This document shows, one piece after another, positions 8,490 through 17,000 of a DNA stretch of 51,873 nucleotides. Source of the stretch: Specibacter cremeus. GTDB taxonomy: Bacteria > Actinomycetota > Actinomycetes > Actinomycetales > Micrococcaceae. A program made the translations under genes and the position numbers. The stretch covers positions 1 to 51,873 of the forward strand of contig NZ_RWKQ01000032.1 in the NCBI RefSeq assembly GCF_003946885.1, given 5' to 3'. How positions within the stretch are numbered: the stretch's first letter is position 1; every line of letters begins with the position of its first letter. The notes under the pieces are model-generated. The model had not been told where the DNA came from and searched no databases. It saw nothing but the letters and a program-made list of their open reading frames with translations.

Positions 8490-9826
8490 CAGCCGTGCAC
8501 CGCCTCGACCGCGGCGCAGATGCCCGCGCCGATGCGGGCGACGTCGTCGGCGCTGCTGATGTAGGGCGGCATGGTGTAGACGAGATTGCGGAACGGGCGC
8601 ACCCACACACCACGTTCCAGCGCGGCGCGAGTGAGCGCCGGGACATCGACGGGCCCCTTGAGCTCGACGACGCCGACGGCGCCGAGCACGCGCACGTCGC
8701 GCACACAGGACAGGCCCGCGGCCGGGGCCAGCGAATCGGCCAGCCCGGCTTCGATGGTCGCCACCTGCCCTCGCCAGGGGACCTCTGCCAGCAGGCCCAG
8801 CGACGCGGACGCGACGGCGCAGGCCAGCGGATTGCCCATGAACGTGGGCCCGTGCAGCAGGGCGCGCAGCGGCGATCCGGTGACGGCGTCGGCGACGGCG
8901 GAGGTGCACAGCATCGCCGCCAGCGTCAGGTACCCGCCCGTCAGGGCCTTGCCCACGCACATGATGTCCGGCGCCACGGCCGCCCACTCCGCGGCGAACA
9001 GCCGGCCCGTCCGGCCGAAGCCGGTGGCGATCTCGTCCAGGATGAGCAGCAGGCCGTGCTCGCGCGCCACCCGCGCGGCCGCGGCCAGGCACTCCGGGGC
9101 GTACACGTGCATGCCGCCGGCGCCCTGCAGGACGGGCTCGGCGATGATCGCGGCCAGGGCGCCGGCGTGCCGGGCCACCGTCCGCTCCAGGACGTCGACC
9201 CAGGCGGTGACCTCCCGCGCGTCGGCGACGAGCCGGCCGTTTACGAGCCGGGCGGCGGGCGGTCGGGGCAGGAACCGCTGTTCGGCCACCAGCGAGGGGA
9301 ATTCGGCGTGCATGCCGTCGACGGGGTCGCAAACGCTCATCGCCGCGAACGTGTCCCCGTGGTAGCCGCCGCGCAGCGCCAGGAAGCCGGTCCGGCCGGG
9401 GTGGCCCGTGGCCCGCTGGTACTGCACGGCCAGTTTCATGGCCACCTCCACCGACACGGACCCCGAGTCCGCGAGGAAGACGTGCGCCAACCCGGCCGGG
9501 GCCAACGCCGTCAGCTGCTCGGCCAACACCACGGCCGGCTCGTGGGTCAGCCCGCCGAACATGACATGGCTGAACCGGGCGGCCTGCCCCAGCAGTGCCC
9601 GGTCCAGCACCGGGTGCCGGTAGCCGTGGACGGCCGACCACCACGAGCTCATGGCGTCGACGGCCTCGAAGCCGGAACCGTCCGCCGCGGCCAGGCGCAG
9701 CCGTGTCCCCTCCGCCGACGTCACCGCGTAGGGGGCGTCCCCGTCCAGCGGGGCGTACGGGTGCCAGAGGAGCCCCTGATCGCGCCCGATAAGGTTGCCG
9801 CGCGCCGCGAGCGTGGCGCTACACAT
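8489..9826 (-). CDS. bioA: Adenosylmethionine-8-amino-7-oxononanoate aminotransferase
   Basis: A 445-residue class III aminotransferase, using SAM as amino donor to make 7,8-diaminopelargonate. Diagnostic segments are LLWHPYAPL near the N-terminus, [65 protein letters not shown] and the PLP lysine in [15 protein letters not shown]. The ATG at 9826 (ATGTGTAG) overlaps the end of bioB by 8 bp; the longer open frame upstream lies inside bioB and is not needed. Confidence 0.95.
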   Translation of the reverse strand: MCSATLAARGNLIGRDQGLLWHPYAPLDGDAPYAVTSAEGTRLRLAAADGSGFEAVDAMSSWWSAVHGYRHPVLDRALLGQAARFSHVMFGGLTHEPAVVLAEQLTALAPAGLAHVFLADSGSVSVEVAMKLAVQYQRATGHPGRTGFLALRGGYHGDTFAAMSVCDPVDGMHAEFPSLVAEQRFLPRPPAARLVNGRLVADAREVTAWVDVLERTVARHAGALAAIIAEPVLQGAGGMHVYAPECLAAAARVAREHGLLLILDEIATGFGRTGRLFAAEWAAVAPDIMCVGKALTGGYLTLAAMLCTSAVADAVTGSPLRALLHGPTFMGNPLACAVASASLGLLAEVPWRGQVATIEAGLADSLAPAAGLSCVRDVRVLGAVGVVELKGPVDVPALTRAALERGVWVRPFRNLVYTMPPYISSADDVARIGAGICAAVEAVHG

Positions 9827-10895
9827 TCGGGGCCACGGCCGTGCCGGCGCCGCGGCGCCGGATGGCGACGGGGGCACCGGGCCGCGATCCGCCGTCGTCC
9901 CTCTGGCCGAGCCTGTCCTTGCCCAGCACGGTGAAGCCGTTGTCGGCGATCATGGCCAGGTCGGCGTCCGCCTCCTGCCCCTCGCTGGTGAGGTAGTCGC
10001 CCAGGAACAGCGAATTGGCCACGTGCAGGGCCAGCGGCTGGAGCGTGCGCAGGTGCATCTCGCGACCGCCGGCCATGCGCAGCTCGGCGTCGGGGCAGGC
10101 GAAGCGGATCATGGCCAGGATGCGCAGGCAGCGGGCGGGGGTGAGCAGCCAGGTGCCCTCCAGTGGCGTGCCGTCGAACGGCATGAGGAAGTTGACCGGA
10201 ATCGAGTCGGCGGCCAGCTCGCGGAGCGCGAAGACGGCGTCGACCAGGTCGTCATCGGTTTCGCCCAGGCCCACGATCAGGCCGGAACAGGGGGACAGGC
10301 CCGCGTCCCTGGCCCGCTCCACGGTGTCCACACGGTCCGTGTACTCGTGCGTCGAGCAGATGTCCGCGTAGTTGTCCTCGCTGGTGTTCAGGTTGTGGTT
10401 GTACGCGTCGACGCCGGCACGCTTGAGCCGCTGCGCCTGGCCGTCCTTGAGCAGGCCCAGGCACGCGCAGACCTCCACGCCGGGGTGCTCGTCCTTGAGC
10501 CCGTCCACCATGGACGCCACGCGCTCCACGTCCCGGTCGGTGGGGCCGCGGCCGCTGGCCACCAGGCACACCCGCGACGCGCCGGCACGGATGCCGGTGG
10601 CCGCCTGGGCCACCGCCTCCTCGGGCTTCAGCCACGTGTATTTGAGGATCTGCGCGGCCGAGCCGAGGCGTTGCGAACAGTAGGTGCAGTCCTCCGGGCA
10701 CAGGCCGGATTTCAGGTTGACCAGGTAGTTGACCTTGACGGTGTTGCCGAAGTGGGCGCGGCGCAGGCGGGCGGCGGCCGCGACGACGTCGAGCAGCCGG
10801 TCGTCGCTTGATTGGAGCACGGAGAGCGCCTCGGCGCGGGTCAGGGTGCCACCGGAGCGCTGCCGGGTGGCCAGGTCGTCAAAATAATTGAACAC
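9819..10895 (-). CDS. bioB: Biotin synthase
   Basis: A 358-residue radical SAM enzyme inserting sulfur into dethiobiotin. The radical SAM cysteines are in CPEDCTYC near residue 66-73; [12 protein letters not shown] and the Arg-containing [10 protein letters not shown] segment for the second cluster are present. A C-terminal extension after LGKDRLGQ (about 30 residues, Arg/Gly rich) is beyond the catalytic core. GTG start at 10895: the promoter -10 box is 6 nt upstream, so the message is probably leaderless, and the BioQ-type operator covers the start codon. First gene of the five-gene operon. Confidence 0.95.
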   Translation of the reverse strand: MFNYFDDLATRQRSGGTLTRAEALSVLQSSDDRLLDVVAAAARLRRAHFGNTVKVNYLVNLKSGLCPEDCTYCSQRLGSAAQILKYTWLKPEEAVAQAATGIRAGASRVCLVASGRGPTDRDVERVASMVDGLKDEHPGVEVCACLGLLKDGQAQRLKRAGVDAYNHNLNTSEDNYADICSTHEYTDRVDTVERARDAGLSPCSGLIVGLGETDDDLVDAVFALRELAADSIPVNFLMPFDGTPLEGTWLLTPARCLRILAMIRFACPDAELRMAGGREMHLRTLQPLALHVANSLFLGDYLTSEGQEADADLAMIADNGFTVLGKDRLGQRDDGGSRPGAPVAIRRRGAGTAVAPNV

Positions 10896-10930
10896 CGTTC
10901 AAGTATGGGAAGCCGGCGCCGGACTGTCAA
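10888..10930 (-). promoter_or_regulatory. bioB promoter with BioQ-type operator over a leaderless start
   Basis: On the minus strand a -35 TTGACA (10925-10930), a 17-bp spacer and a -10 CATACT (10902-10907) predict transcription starting at or next to the GTG of bioB (10895). A perfect palindrome TTGAAC-ACC-GTTCAA (10888-10902) covers the -10 edge through the start codon. It closely resembles the TGAAC-N3-GTTAC operator described for BioQ of Corynebacterium (from memory). A BioQ-like TetR gene is divergent at 11007. Confidence 0.85.
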
Positions 10931-11006
10931 TCGCCGGGTGTGAACGTGCGGCCCGGCCATGGGGCAAGATGGAGGTGCGCCGCAGGCGCGGGGAGGGGTT
11001 GGGAGC

Positions 11007-11618
11007 ATGCCGTTGACACGGGAGCAGGTGGTGGGCGCCGCGCTGGCCATCCTGCGCGATTTCGGGCTGGCCGACCTGTCCATGCGACGCCTGGCCCGTG
11101 ACCTGGGCGTCCAGCCGGGCGCGCTGTACTGGCATGTGAAGAACAAGCAGGAATTGCTCGGCGTGCTGGCCGGCCGGATCCTCGCCGGCGTGCCGCTGCC
11201 CGCCGGTGGCGTGGGGCCCGGTGCTTCGGATGGCTTGGGCGCAGTGCGGCGTGTGGCCGCTGACATCCGTACGGCCCTGTTGTCGGTGCGCGACGGCGCC
11301 GACGTCGTCTCGCTGGCACAGGCGCTGACGCCGGAATCGTTAGCCCCGCTCACCGCGCTGCGGTCGCTGTTGGCCGATTCCGGCCTCGGCGAACGCCAGG
11401 CCCGCTGGGGCGCCCGGACGCTGACGCACTACATCCTCGGGGCCGTGGCCGAGGAACAGACCCATGCCGAGCTCGCCGCGGCCGGCCTCCTGGCCGGAGA
11501 CAGGGAAGCCGGCGGCAGGGGAGCCGGCTCCGGGGAGCCCGGCGGCGACGAGGCCTTCCGGTTCGGCGTGGACATCGTCCTGGCCGGATTGGCCGGGCTC
11601 TCCGCGAGCCCGGCCTGA
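11007..11618 (+). CDS. bioQ: TetR-family biotin repressor, BioQ-like
   Basis: A 203-residue TetR regulator. N-terminal HTH: LTREQVVGAALAILRDFGLADLSMRRLARDLGVQ, then GALYWHVKNKQELL (residues 3-50); the C-terminal ligand domain contains ALTPESLAPLTALRSLLADSG and a Gly-rich loop near residue 170. ATG 11007 follows a GGGAG-containing leader. Divergence from bioB, with a palindromic site on the bioB promoter, points to control of the biotin operon; BioQ is the known actinobacterial regulator of this kind. BioQ identity is inference from context plus fold. Confidence 0.85.
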   Translation: MPLTREQVVGAALAILRDFGLADLSMRRLARDLGVQPGALYWHVKNKQELLGVLAGRILAGVPLPAGGVGPGASDGLGAVRRVAADIRTALLSVRDGADVVSLAQALTPESLAPLTALRSLLADSGLGERQARWGARTLTHYILGAVAEEQTHAELAAAGLLAGDREAGGRGAGSGEPGGDEAFRFGVDIVLAGLAGLSASPA

Positions 11619-11623
11619 CCCGC

Positions 11624-11645
11624 GGTGGTCGAGCCCGTCGAGACC
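11624..11645. repeat. Dispersed GGTGGTCGAG-type repeat
   Basis: One copy of the 22-bp motif GGTGGTCGAGCCCGTCGAGACC just after bioQ. An antisense relative occurs at 11732-11753, so the pair could fold together. Other copies in the window: 32493, 32520, 35691, 44047. This motif is widespread in Micrococcales intergenic DNA (general knowledge). Confidence 0.8.
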
Positions 11646-11665
11646 CGCGGCAACGGGCCGCGAAC

Positions 11666-11703
11666 AAGGAAAAGCCCCGCCGTCCGGGTCACGGAGGCGG
11701 GGC
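11666..11703 (-). terminator. Rho-independent terminator for the nitroreductase gene
   Basis: On the minus strand GCCCCGCC (11696-11703) and GGCGGGGC (11674-11681) form an 8-bp GC stem, followed by CTTTTCC. It lies about 80 bp past the stop of the minus-strand nitroreductase gene. It could also hinder read-through from bioQ on the other strand. Confidence 0.7.
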
Positions 11704-11731
11704 GGATCGGTGGTCGTGCATCGAGGCCCTC

Positions 11732-11753
11732 GATTTCGACGGGCTCAATCACC
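11732..11753. repeat. Antisense copy of the dispersed CGAG repeat
   Basis: GATTTCGACGGGCTCAATCACC, the reverse-strand form of the repeat at 11624-11645 with several changes; a partial further copy (CGGGCTCAATT) follows to 11765. Confidence 0.65.
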
Positions 11754-11779
11754 GAACGGGCTCAATTGCCGGGTCGGGG

Positions 11780-12409
11780 CTACAGCGTGGCGGTGGCCAC
11801 GTCGAAGTCGAGCCGGTGCAGGCGCGGGCGGTCGATGACGCCGTTCGGCTTGCCCAGGTTCACGACCATGAAGGACTTGTGGGTGGAGCCGGCGTTGAAC
11901 TCGGCATCCATCCCGGCGTTGTCGAAACCGGTCATCGGGCCGGCGGCCAGGCCGGCGGAGCGGGCGGCGACCACGAAGTAGCCGGCCTGCAGGTGCGCGT
12001 TGTTCGCGGCCATGGCCAGCCGGCCCTCGACGTTCTCGGCGAACATCGGTGCCATGCCGGCCGCGTGCGGGGCCGTCGAGCCGAGCAGCTCGTGCCAGTC
12101 GGTGTCGTAGCTGAGCAGTGCGACCATGGGGGCGGCCAGCGTCTTGTCCTTGTTGCCGTCGTTCATGTGGGCGACCAGGCGCTCGCGGGCCTCGGCCGAG
12201 CGCACCCAGGTGATCCGCAACGGCTGGATGTTCATGGCCGTCGGGCCCATCCTCGTCAGCGTGTACACGGCCTGCAAGGTCGCCTCTGAGATCTCGTCAG
12301 GAGCGAAGGAGTTGGCGGTGCGCGCCTCGAGGAACAGGGCCGCGGCGGCGTCCGGGTCGAGGATCAGTTCGTCCTGAAGGTTGATTTCGGTGGCCAGATC
12401 GACGCTCAC
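11780..12409 (-). CDS. Nitroreductase family protein, RutE/HadB-like
   Basis: A 209-residue FMN-dependent nitroreductase of the malonic-semialdehyde-reductase (RutE) subgroup. Seen: ALFLEARTANSFAPDEIS, TRMGPTAMNIQPLRITWVRS, FAENVEGRLAMAANNAHLQAGYF by segment, and SFMVVNLGKP near the end. Start chosen as GTG 12409 because the homologous part begins within a few residues; a longer frame upstream is not family-like. No other pyrimidine-degradation (rut) genes are nearby, so the substrate is open. Confidence 0.88.
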   Translation of the reverse strand: MSVDLATEINLQDELILDPDAAAALFLEARTANSFAPDEISEATLQAVYTLTRMGPTAMNIQPLRITWVRSAEARERLVAHMNDGNKDKTLAAPMVALLSYDTDWHELLGSTAPHAAGMAPMFAENVEGRLAMAANNAHLQAGYFVVAARSAGLAAGPMTGFDNAGMDAEFNAGSTHKSFMVVNLGKPNGVIDRPRLHRLDFDVATATL

Positions 12410-12571
12410 GCGGTGCCCGCTTTCTTCATGCGTATGTATATTTCCACCTATAGTCAGCGTGGCGCGGGCGCAAATTGTTTCCCGAATCGACGTGACATGC
12501 CTCACGTCGCCCGGACGGCCGGTGGTACGGGACGGATCCGCGCCGCCGTGCTGCCGTAGGCTGTGGCGGTG

Positions 12572-13990
12572 ATGACCAGAACAACGACGGCGGCGGACAC
12601 CTCGTCCTTCAGCCGCACCTTGGCGCTGTTGGTCGCCGGCACGTACTTCATGGAGATCCTCGACGGCACCATCATCGCCACGGCGGCCGCCGGCATGGCC
12701 GTGGACCTGCATGTGCGCCCGGTGGACATCAACGCCGCCATGACGTCCTACCTGATCACGCTGGCCGTGGGCATCCCCATCAGCGGCTGGCTGGCCGAAC
12801 GCTTCGGCGCCAGGAAGGTCTTCACGCTCGCCATCGCCGTGTTCACCGTCGCGTCCCTGCTGTGCGCCGTGAGCCCCAACCTATTGCTGCTGTGCCTGGC
12901 CCGGATGTTGCAGGGCCTGGGCGGCGCCATGATGGTCCCGGTGGGCCGGCTGGTGGTGCTGCGCGACGCCGACCGCAAGCAATTCCTGGAGGCCATCGCC
13001 TACCTGACCTGGCCGGCCCTGGTGGCCCCGGTCATCGCCCCGGCGCTGGGCGGCCTGCTCACCACCTATGCCAGCTGGCACTGGATTTTCCTGATCAACG
13101 TCCCCCTGGGTGTGGTTGCCATCGTCGTCGCCACGCGGGTCGTTCCCACCGTTCGGGCACGCCGCGTGCCGCCACCGGACTGGGTCGGCTTCGCGCTGTG
13201 CGGCATTGCCCTGGCGGCCCTGGTGGTGGGCATGGACCGGATCGGCTCGTCACCCACCCGGTGGGCCGTCGTCGTGCTCTGGTTTGCGGTGGCCATCCTG
13301 GCCGGTGGCACCATGCTGGCCTGGTTCCGGCACTCGCGCCATCCGCTGCTGGACCTGCGTGCCCTGCGCATCCCCACGTTCCGCGTGGGCAATGCAGGCG
13401 GCGGCCTGTACCGGCTGGTCATCAACGCCGTGCCATTCCTGCTGCCGCTGATGTTCCAGCTCGGATTTGGCTGGACCGCGGCCGAGGCGGGGTTGATGAC
13501 CATGGCCGTGTTCGCCGGCAACGTGCTGATCAAGCCGGCCACGACGCCGCTGATCCGCCGCCTCGGCTTCCGCGGCGTGCTGTTGATCAGCAATGCCGGC
13601 GGGGCCGTCGTGCTGGCCGCGTGCGGGTTGCTGGGTCCGGCGACGCCGCCGGCCGTGATTGCCGCCGTCCTGTTTGCCAGTGGCGTGCTCCGGTCCGTCG
13701 GGTTCAGCGCCTACAACACGCTGCAGTTCGCTGACGTGCCGCAGGCGCGCATGTCCGGCGCCAACACCCTGTCCTCCACCATCGCCCAGGTGGCGACCGG
13801 CCTGGGCGTGGCCGTGGGGGCGCTGATCCTGCGCGCCGCCGACGCGCTGCTGGCTGGGACCGTACCGGGGGCGCCCGTGGTGGTCAGCTACCAGTGGACG
13901 TTCGCCGTGCTGGCCGTGCTCATGCTCTACCCGGTGTTCGAGGCTGTCGTCATGCCGAAGCTGGCGGGCGACGGGGTGCGCGCCCGCTGA
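12572..13990 (+). CDS. MFS multidrug exporter, DHA2 (EmrB/QacA-like)
   Basis: A 472-residue, probably 14-helix major facilitator. Seen: LDGTIIATAAAGMA (motif D1 region), SGWLAERFGARKVF (motif A) near residue 75, LQGLGGAMMVPVGR (motif C-like), and several long hydrophobic runs to the C-terminus. Probable proton-coupled efflux pump of the inner membrane. ATG 12572 is preferred; GTG at 12569 and 12563 are in frame, and a TAGGCT -10-like box ends at 12562, so translation may begin at the very 5' end of the mRNA. Monocistronic. Confidence 0.9.
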   Translation: MTRTTTAADTSSFSRTLALLVAGTYFMEILDGTIIATAAAGMAVDLHVRPVDINAAMTSYLITLAVGIPISGWLAERFGARKVFTLAIAVFTVASLLCAVSPNLLLLCLARMLQGLGGAMMVPVGRLVVLRDADRKQFLEAIAYLTWPALVAPVIAPALGGLLTTYASWHWIFLINVPLGVVAIVVATRVVPTVRARRVPPPDWVGFALCGIALAALVVGMDRIGSSPTRWAVVVLWFAVAILAGGTMLAWFRHSRHPLLDLRALRIPTFRVGNAGGGLYRLVINAVPFLLPLMFQLGFGWTAAEAGLMTMAVFAGNVLIKPATTPLIRRLGFRGVLLISNAGGAVVLAACGLLGPATPPAVIAAVLFASGVLRSVGFSAYNTLQFADVPQARMSGANTLSSTIAQVATGLGVAVGALILRAADALLAGTVPGAPVVVSYQWTFAVLAVLMLYPVFEAVVMPKLAGDGVRAR

Positions 13991-14126
13991 ACCGCGGGAT
14001 GGCGCAGCCTGACGGGTTGCCGGCACGACATATTTCCTACGCACATTTCCTGCGGCGGGGCCGACCATGCCATGATGCAGGCACCGGGCACCGGGCACAG
14101 GGAGCAACGCAAGGGAGCGCTGGCGC

Positions 14127-15413
14127 ATGACACCGTGGAAAATCCGTGACTTCCACTCGCAGGACGTGGAGGGGATCCTGGCGCTGTGGCTGTCGCTGCG
14201 CGCCGCCGGCCTCGATCCCGTCTACGACCTGTCCGAGGTGCTGGCCTCGTGCGAGAAGGACCACGCCGTCGTCGCCGTGCACGGTGAGCAGGTGGTGGGC
14301 GCCGCCGTCGCCCGCGCCGCCCACGACCAGGGCTGGATCGTGTTCCTGTCCACGCTGCCGGACTTCCGCGGCCGCGGCATCGGCACGTCGCTGCTCGCCG
14401 CCGTCGAGAACCGCATGGCCCACTATGGGCTGAACAAGCTCTCCGCGCTCATGCCGGAGACGGAGACCCGGGTGGAGGCGTTCACGAACCGCGGCTTCGC
14501 CGTGAAGAAGAACCTGCGCTACTTCGAGCGCCGCATCCCCGTCCAGCGGGCCGAGCTCGGGGCGCTGGAGGAACTCGGCGGCCGGCTGCTGCCCCGCGAC
14601 CTGTGGGACCGGGTGGCCGGCATGGCGGCGGAGAAGGAACTGCTGGAGCGCCGGCTCGTGCTGCCGCTGGCGGAGGCGGAGCTGGCCGAGGAGTTCGGCG
14701 TCGTGCCGCCGCGCGCCGTCGTGCTGTTCGGCCCGCCCGGCACGGGCAAGACCACGTTCGCGAAGGCCATCGCGTCCCGGCTGGAGTGGCCGTTCGTGGA
14801 GGTGTTCCCGTCCCGGCTGGCCGCGGACCCGGCCGGGCTGGCGGGCGCGCTGCGCCAGACGTTCCTGGACATCGCCGAGCTGGAGCATGCCGTCGTGTTC
14901 ATCGACGAGGTCGAGGAGATCGCCTCGAAGCGTTCCGGCGAGCCGCCGTCACCGCTGCAGGGCGTGACCAACGAGCTGCTGAAGATCATCCCGGCGTTCC
15001 GCGACCAGCCCGGCCGGCTGCTGGTGTGCGCCACGAACTTCATCCGCTCCCTGGACAAGGCGTTCCTGCGCCACGGCCGGTTCGACTATGTCATCCCGAT
15101 CGGCCTGCCCGATTCCGAGGCCCGCACGGCCATGTGGGGGCGTTTCATCCCGGCCGCCGTGATCGACGGCGTCGACGTGCCGGAGCTTGTCGGCGCCAGC
15201 GAGGGCTTCTCGCCGGCGGACATCGAGTTCGCCGCCCGCAGCGCCTCCCAGCGGGCGCTGGAGAAGGCCATCTACGACGACGTGCCCGTCGCCGACCGCC
15301 GTGGCCCGGTCACCGCCGACTACCTGGACACCATCGCGGACACGCGCGCCACGGTCAGCGACGCGGTCCGGCAGGCGTTCCTGGAGGACATCGACCTGCT
15401 GGCCCGGACGTAG
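14127..15413 (+). CDS. GNAT acetyltransferase - AAA+ ATPase fusion
   Basis: A 428-residue two-domain protein. Residues 1-140 are a GNAT fold: AVVAVHGEQVVGAAVARA, LSTLPDFRGRGIGTSLL (acetyl-CoA loop) and EAFTNRGFAVKKNLRYFERR. Residues about 185-428 are a classical AAA domain: Walker A FGPPGTGKTT near 202, Walker B AVVFIDEVEEI near 256, sensor LLVCATNF, arginine-finger-like LRHGRFDYVIPIGLPD, then a C-terminal helical lid. The substrate is not evident. The AAA part resembles FtsH/Vps4-type ATPases without a protease domain. AAGGGAG ribosome binding site; monocistronic. Confidence 0.88.
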   Translation: MTPWKIRDFHSQDVEGILALWLSLRAAGLDPVYDLSEVLASCEKDHAVVAVHGEQVVGAAVARAAHDQGWIVFLSTLPDFRGRGIGTSLLAAVENRMAHYGLNKLSALMPETETRVEAFTNRGFAVKKNLRYFERRIPVQRAELGALEELGGRLLPRDLWDRVAGMAAEKELLERRLVLPLAEAELAEEFGVVPPRAVVLFGPPGTGKTTFAKAIASRLEWPFVEVFPSRLAADPAGLAGALRQTFLDIAELEHAVVFIDEVEEIASKRSGEPPSPLQGVTNELLKIIPAFRDQPGRLLVCATNFIRSLDKAFLRHGRFDYVIPIGLPDSEARTAMWGRFIPAAVIDGVDVPELVGASEGFSPADIEFAARSASQRALEKAIYDDVPVADRRGPVTADYLDTIADTRATVSDAVRQAFLEDIDLLART

Positions 15414-15426
15414 CGGCGCTAGGTGT

Positions 15427-16323
15427 CTAGGGCTCGCAGCGCGTCGTCATGGTGAGCGTCATGGTGCCGTCCGCCTCGCCGAGGGTGAAGTCCGCGCGCA
15501 GCCCGGCCAGCTCCGCCAGGGATGCCGCATGCGTGCCACCACAGGGGATGGACGCCGCGCCCCCGGGCAGCCCGGCCACCCAGTAGCGCCGATCGGTCAG
15601 CGCCGGGCCGTCGCAGTCGACCCGGACTGGCGCCCCGGTTGCGACCCACTCGGCCAGCGTGGCGTTCACGTCGGCAGCCAGCCCGGCCAGGCCGTCGTCG
15701 AGCCCGCCGCCGGTGAGCCAGTCCGCGCCGAATCCCTTGCGGCGCAGTGACTTGTTCAGCCGGTACACGTCCACCGCGCCGAACTCGGTGATGGTCGAGG
15801 ACGCGATCGCGGCGCCGTCGAAATCGGGTGCGCCGAGCGCATCGGCGCGGGTCTCCTTTGTCCACCGCGGCGCCAGCGCCCGGTTCAGTGCCAGCGACGC
15901 CAGGTGGCAGCCGGTGTGGCCCAGGCTCAGGGCCCGCCGCCTTTCGGCATCGACCCGGAGCGCGACGGCGGCGCCCTCGGTGACGGCCGCATCGCCGGGC
16001 AGCAGATGCGCTACGACGAACGCCCACCCGTCGGTGCCCTTGCGCACGGGGATGTCGGCGCCGAGGTGCAGGGCGGCGCCGTCGGTGGCGGCCACGACGC
16101 AATCGAGCACCGGCCAGGTGTCCGTGTCCGTGGACAGCGTGCCGGTGTCCGGGCCCTGGTCGGGCCAGCCCGCGTCAACGGGGTGGAACGGCGTCGCATC
16201 GACCAGGACGACTTTTTGTCCGTCGTGGGTCGCGACATTGCCGTCGACGTGCAGGACCGTGCCGGTGCCCGACAGGGCCTGCCCGGGGTAGCTGACGAGT
16301 GTGTCGATGCGGGGGAGTGTCAT
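15427..16323 (-). CDS. Alanyl-tRNA editing protein, AlaX-like
   Basis: A 298-residue free-standing homologue of the AlaRS editing domain, expected to hydrolyse mischarged Ser- or Gly-tRNA(Ala). The zinc ligands are present: HTGCH (HxxxH) near residue 135 and CGGTH (CxxxH) near residue 265. The usual GGGQ loop after TPFHP is altered (VDAGWPDQGPDTG), so activity or specificity may differ. Its ATG overlaps the stop of the upstream Lrp gene by ATGA, so regulator and enzyme are translationally coupled. Confidence 0.88.
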   Translation of the reverse strand: MTLPRIDTLVSYPGQALSGTGTVLHVDGNVATHDGQKVVLVDATPFHPVDAGWPDQGPDTGTLSTDTDTWPVLDCVVAATDGAALHLGADIPVRKGTDGWAFVVAHLLPGDAAVTEGAAVALRVDAERRRALSLGHTGCHLASLALNRALAPRWTKETRADALGAPDFDGAAIASSTITEFGAVDVYRLNKSLRRKGFGADWLTGGGLDDGLAGLAADVNATLAEWVATGAPVRVDCDGPALTDRRYWVAGLPGGAASIPCGGTHAASLAELAGLRADFTLGEADGTMTLTMTTRCEP

Positions 16324-16832
16324 GGCAACAGCCTAGAGGGCGCCGGGCCCTGCCCGGACCGGCCGGCCCCCGGCAGCCCCTCGAGCAGAGGCTGGAGCCG
16401 GTACGGGATGTGTTCGTGCAGCCCGAGCGACGTCTCGGTGCGGATGACGCCCTTGATGCGCAGGATCTGCCGCAGCGCGACCTGCAGGTGGTGGACGTCG
16501 CGGGCGGCCACCCGGCACCAGACGTCGCCGCGGCCGGAGATCTCGAACACCTCAAGGACCTGCGGGACCGCGCGCAGCGCGGCGATGACGCCGTCCAGGT
16601 CGCGGTGGGTGACCTCGACGGTGATGAACGCCACGACGTCATAGCCGACGGCGGCCAGGTCCACGTCCCGTCCGCCGTTGCGCAGCACCCCGCCGCGCTG
16701 CAGCCGGCGCAGGTGCGACTGCACCGTGTTGCGGGCCACGCCGAGCAGCTCGGCCAGCTCGCTGACCTGGGCCCGGGGGTCGTCGATCAGGGCCAGCACG
16801 AGGCGGACGTCGAGGGGGTCGAGGGTGCTCAC
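16320..16832 (-). CDS. Lrp/AsnC-family regulator
   Basis: A 170-residue Lrp/AsnC protein: N-terminal HTH LDPLDVRLVLALIDDPRAQVSELAELLGVARNTVQSHLRRL (in segments), then the RAM ligand/oligomerisation domain with AFITVEVTHRDLDGVIAAL and VFEISGRGDVWCRVAARD. GTG 16832 is chosen because GGAG lies 8 nt upstream and Lrp proteins start just before the LDxxD motif; ATG 16874 in the same frame is an alternative. Forms an operon with the AlaX gene and is divergent from an MFS exporter, so an amino-acid-responsive control of both is plausible (inference). Confidence 0.9.
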   Translation of the reverse strand: MSTLDPLDVRLVLALIDDPRAQVSELAELLGVARNTVQSHLRRLQRGGVLRNGGRDVDLAAVGYDVVAFITVEVTHRDLDGVIAALRAVPQVLEVFEISGRGDVWCRVAARDVHHLQVALRQILRIKGVIRTETSLGLHEHIPYRLQPLLEGLPGAGRSGQGPAPSRLLP

Positions 16833-16894
16833 GAAGCTCACTCCGGGACTGGTTGGGGCACGGGATTTGATCATTCTGGCACATTGTTCCGCGA

Positions 16895-16909
16895 GTGGTC
16901 GATCACCAC
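16895..16909. promoter_or_regulatory. Inverted repeat GTGGT-N5-ACCAC between the lrp and MFS genes
   Basis: GTGGTCGATCACCAC lies in the divergent intergenic region, 62 bp from the lrp start and 91 bp from the MFS start. A binding site for the Lrp protein is a reasonable guess; no more can be seen. Confidence 0.45.
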
Positions 16910-17000
16910 GTGCAATGACGGCATCCTTGAGGTGAATTTGCGTGATTTCCGCGCCTTCCATGAACACCGCTTCGACGCGGCATCGACCCCCGGAGGACCC

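Noticed and set aside
11624-11645. CGAG repeats considered as tRNA fragments or transposon ends
   Set aside because: No cloverleaf can be drawn and no target duplication or transposase accompanies them; they fit a known dispersed intergenic repeat type of Micrococcales.
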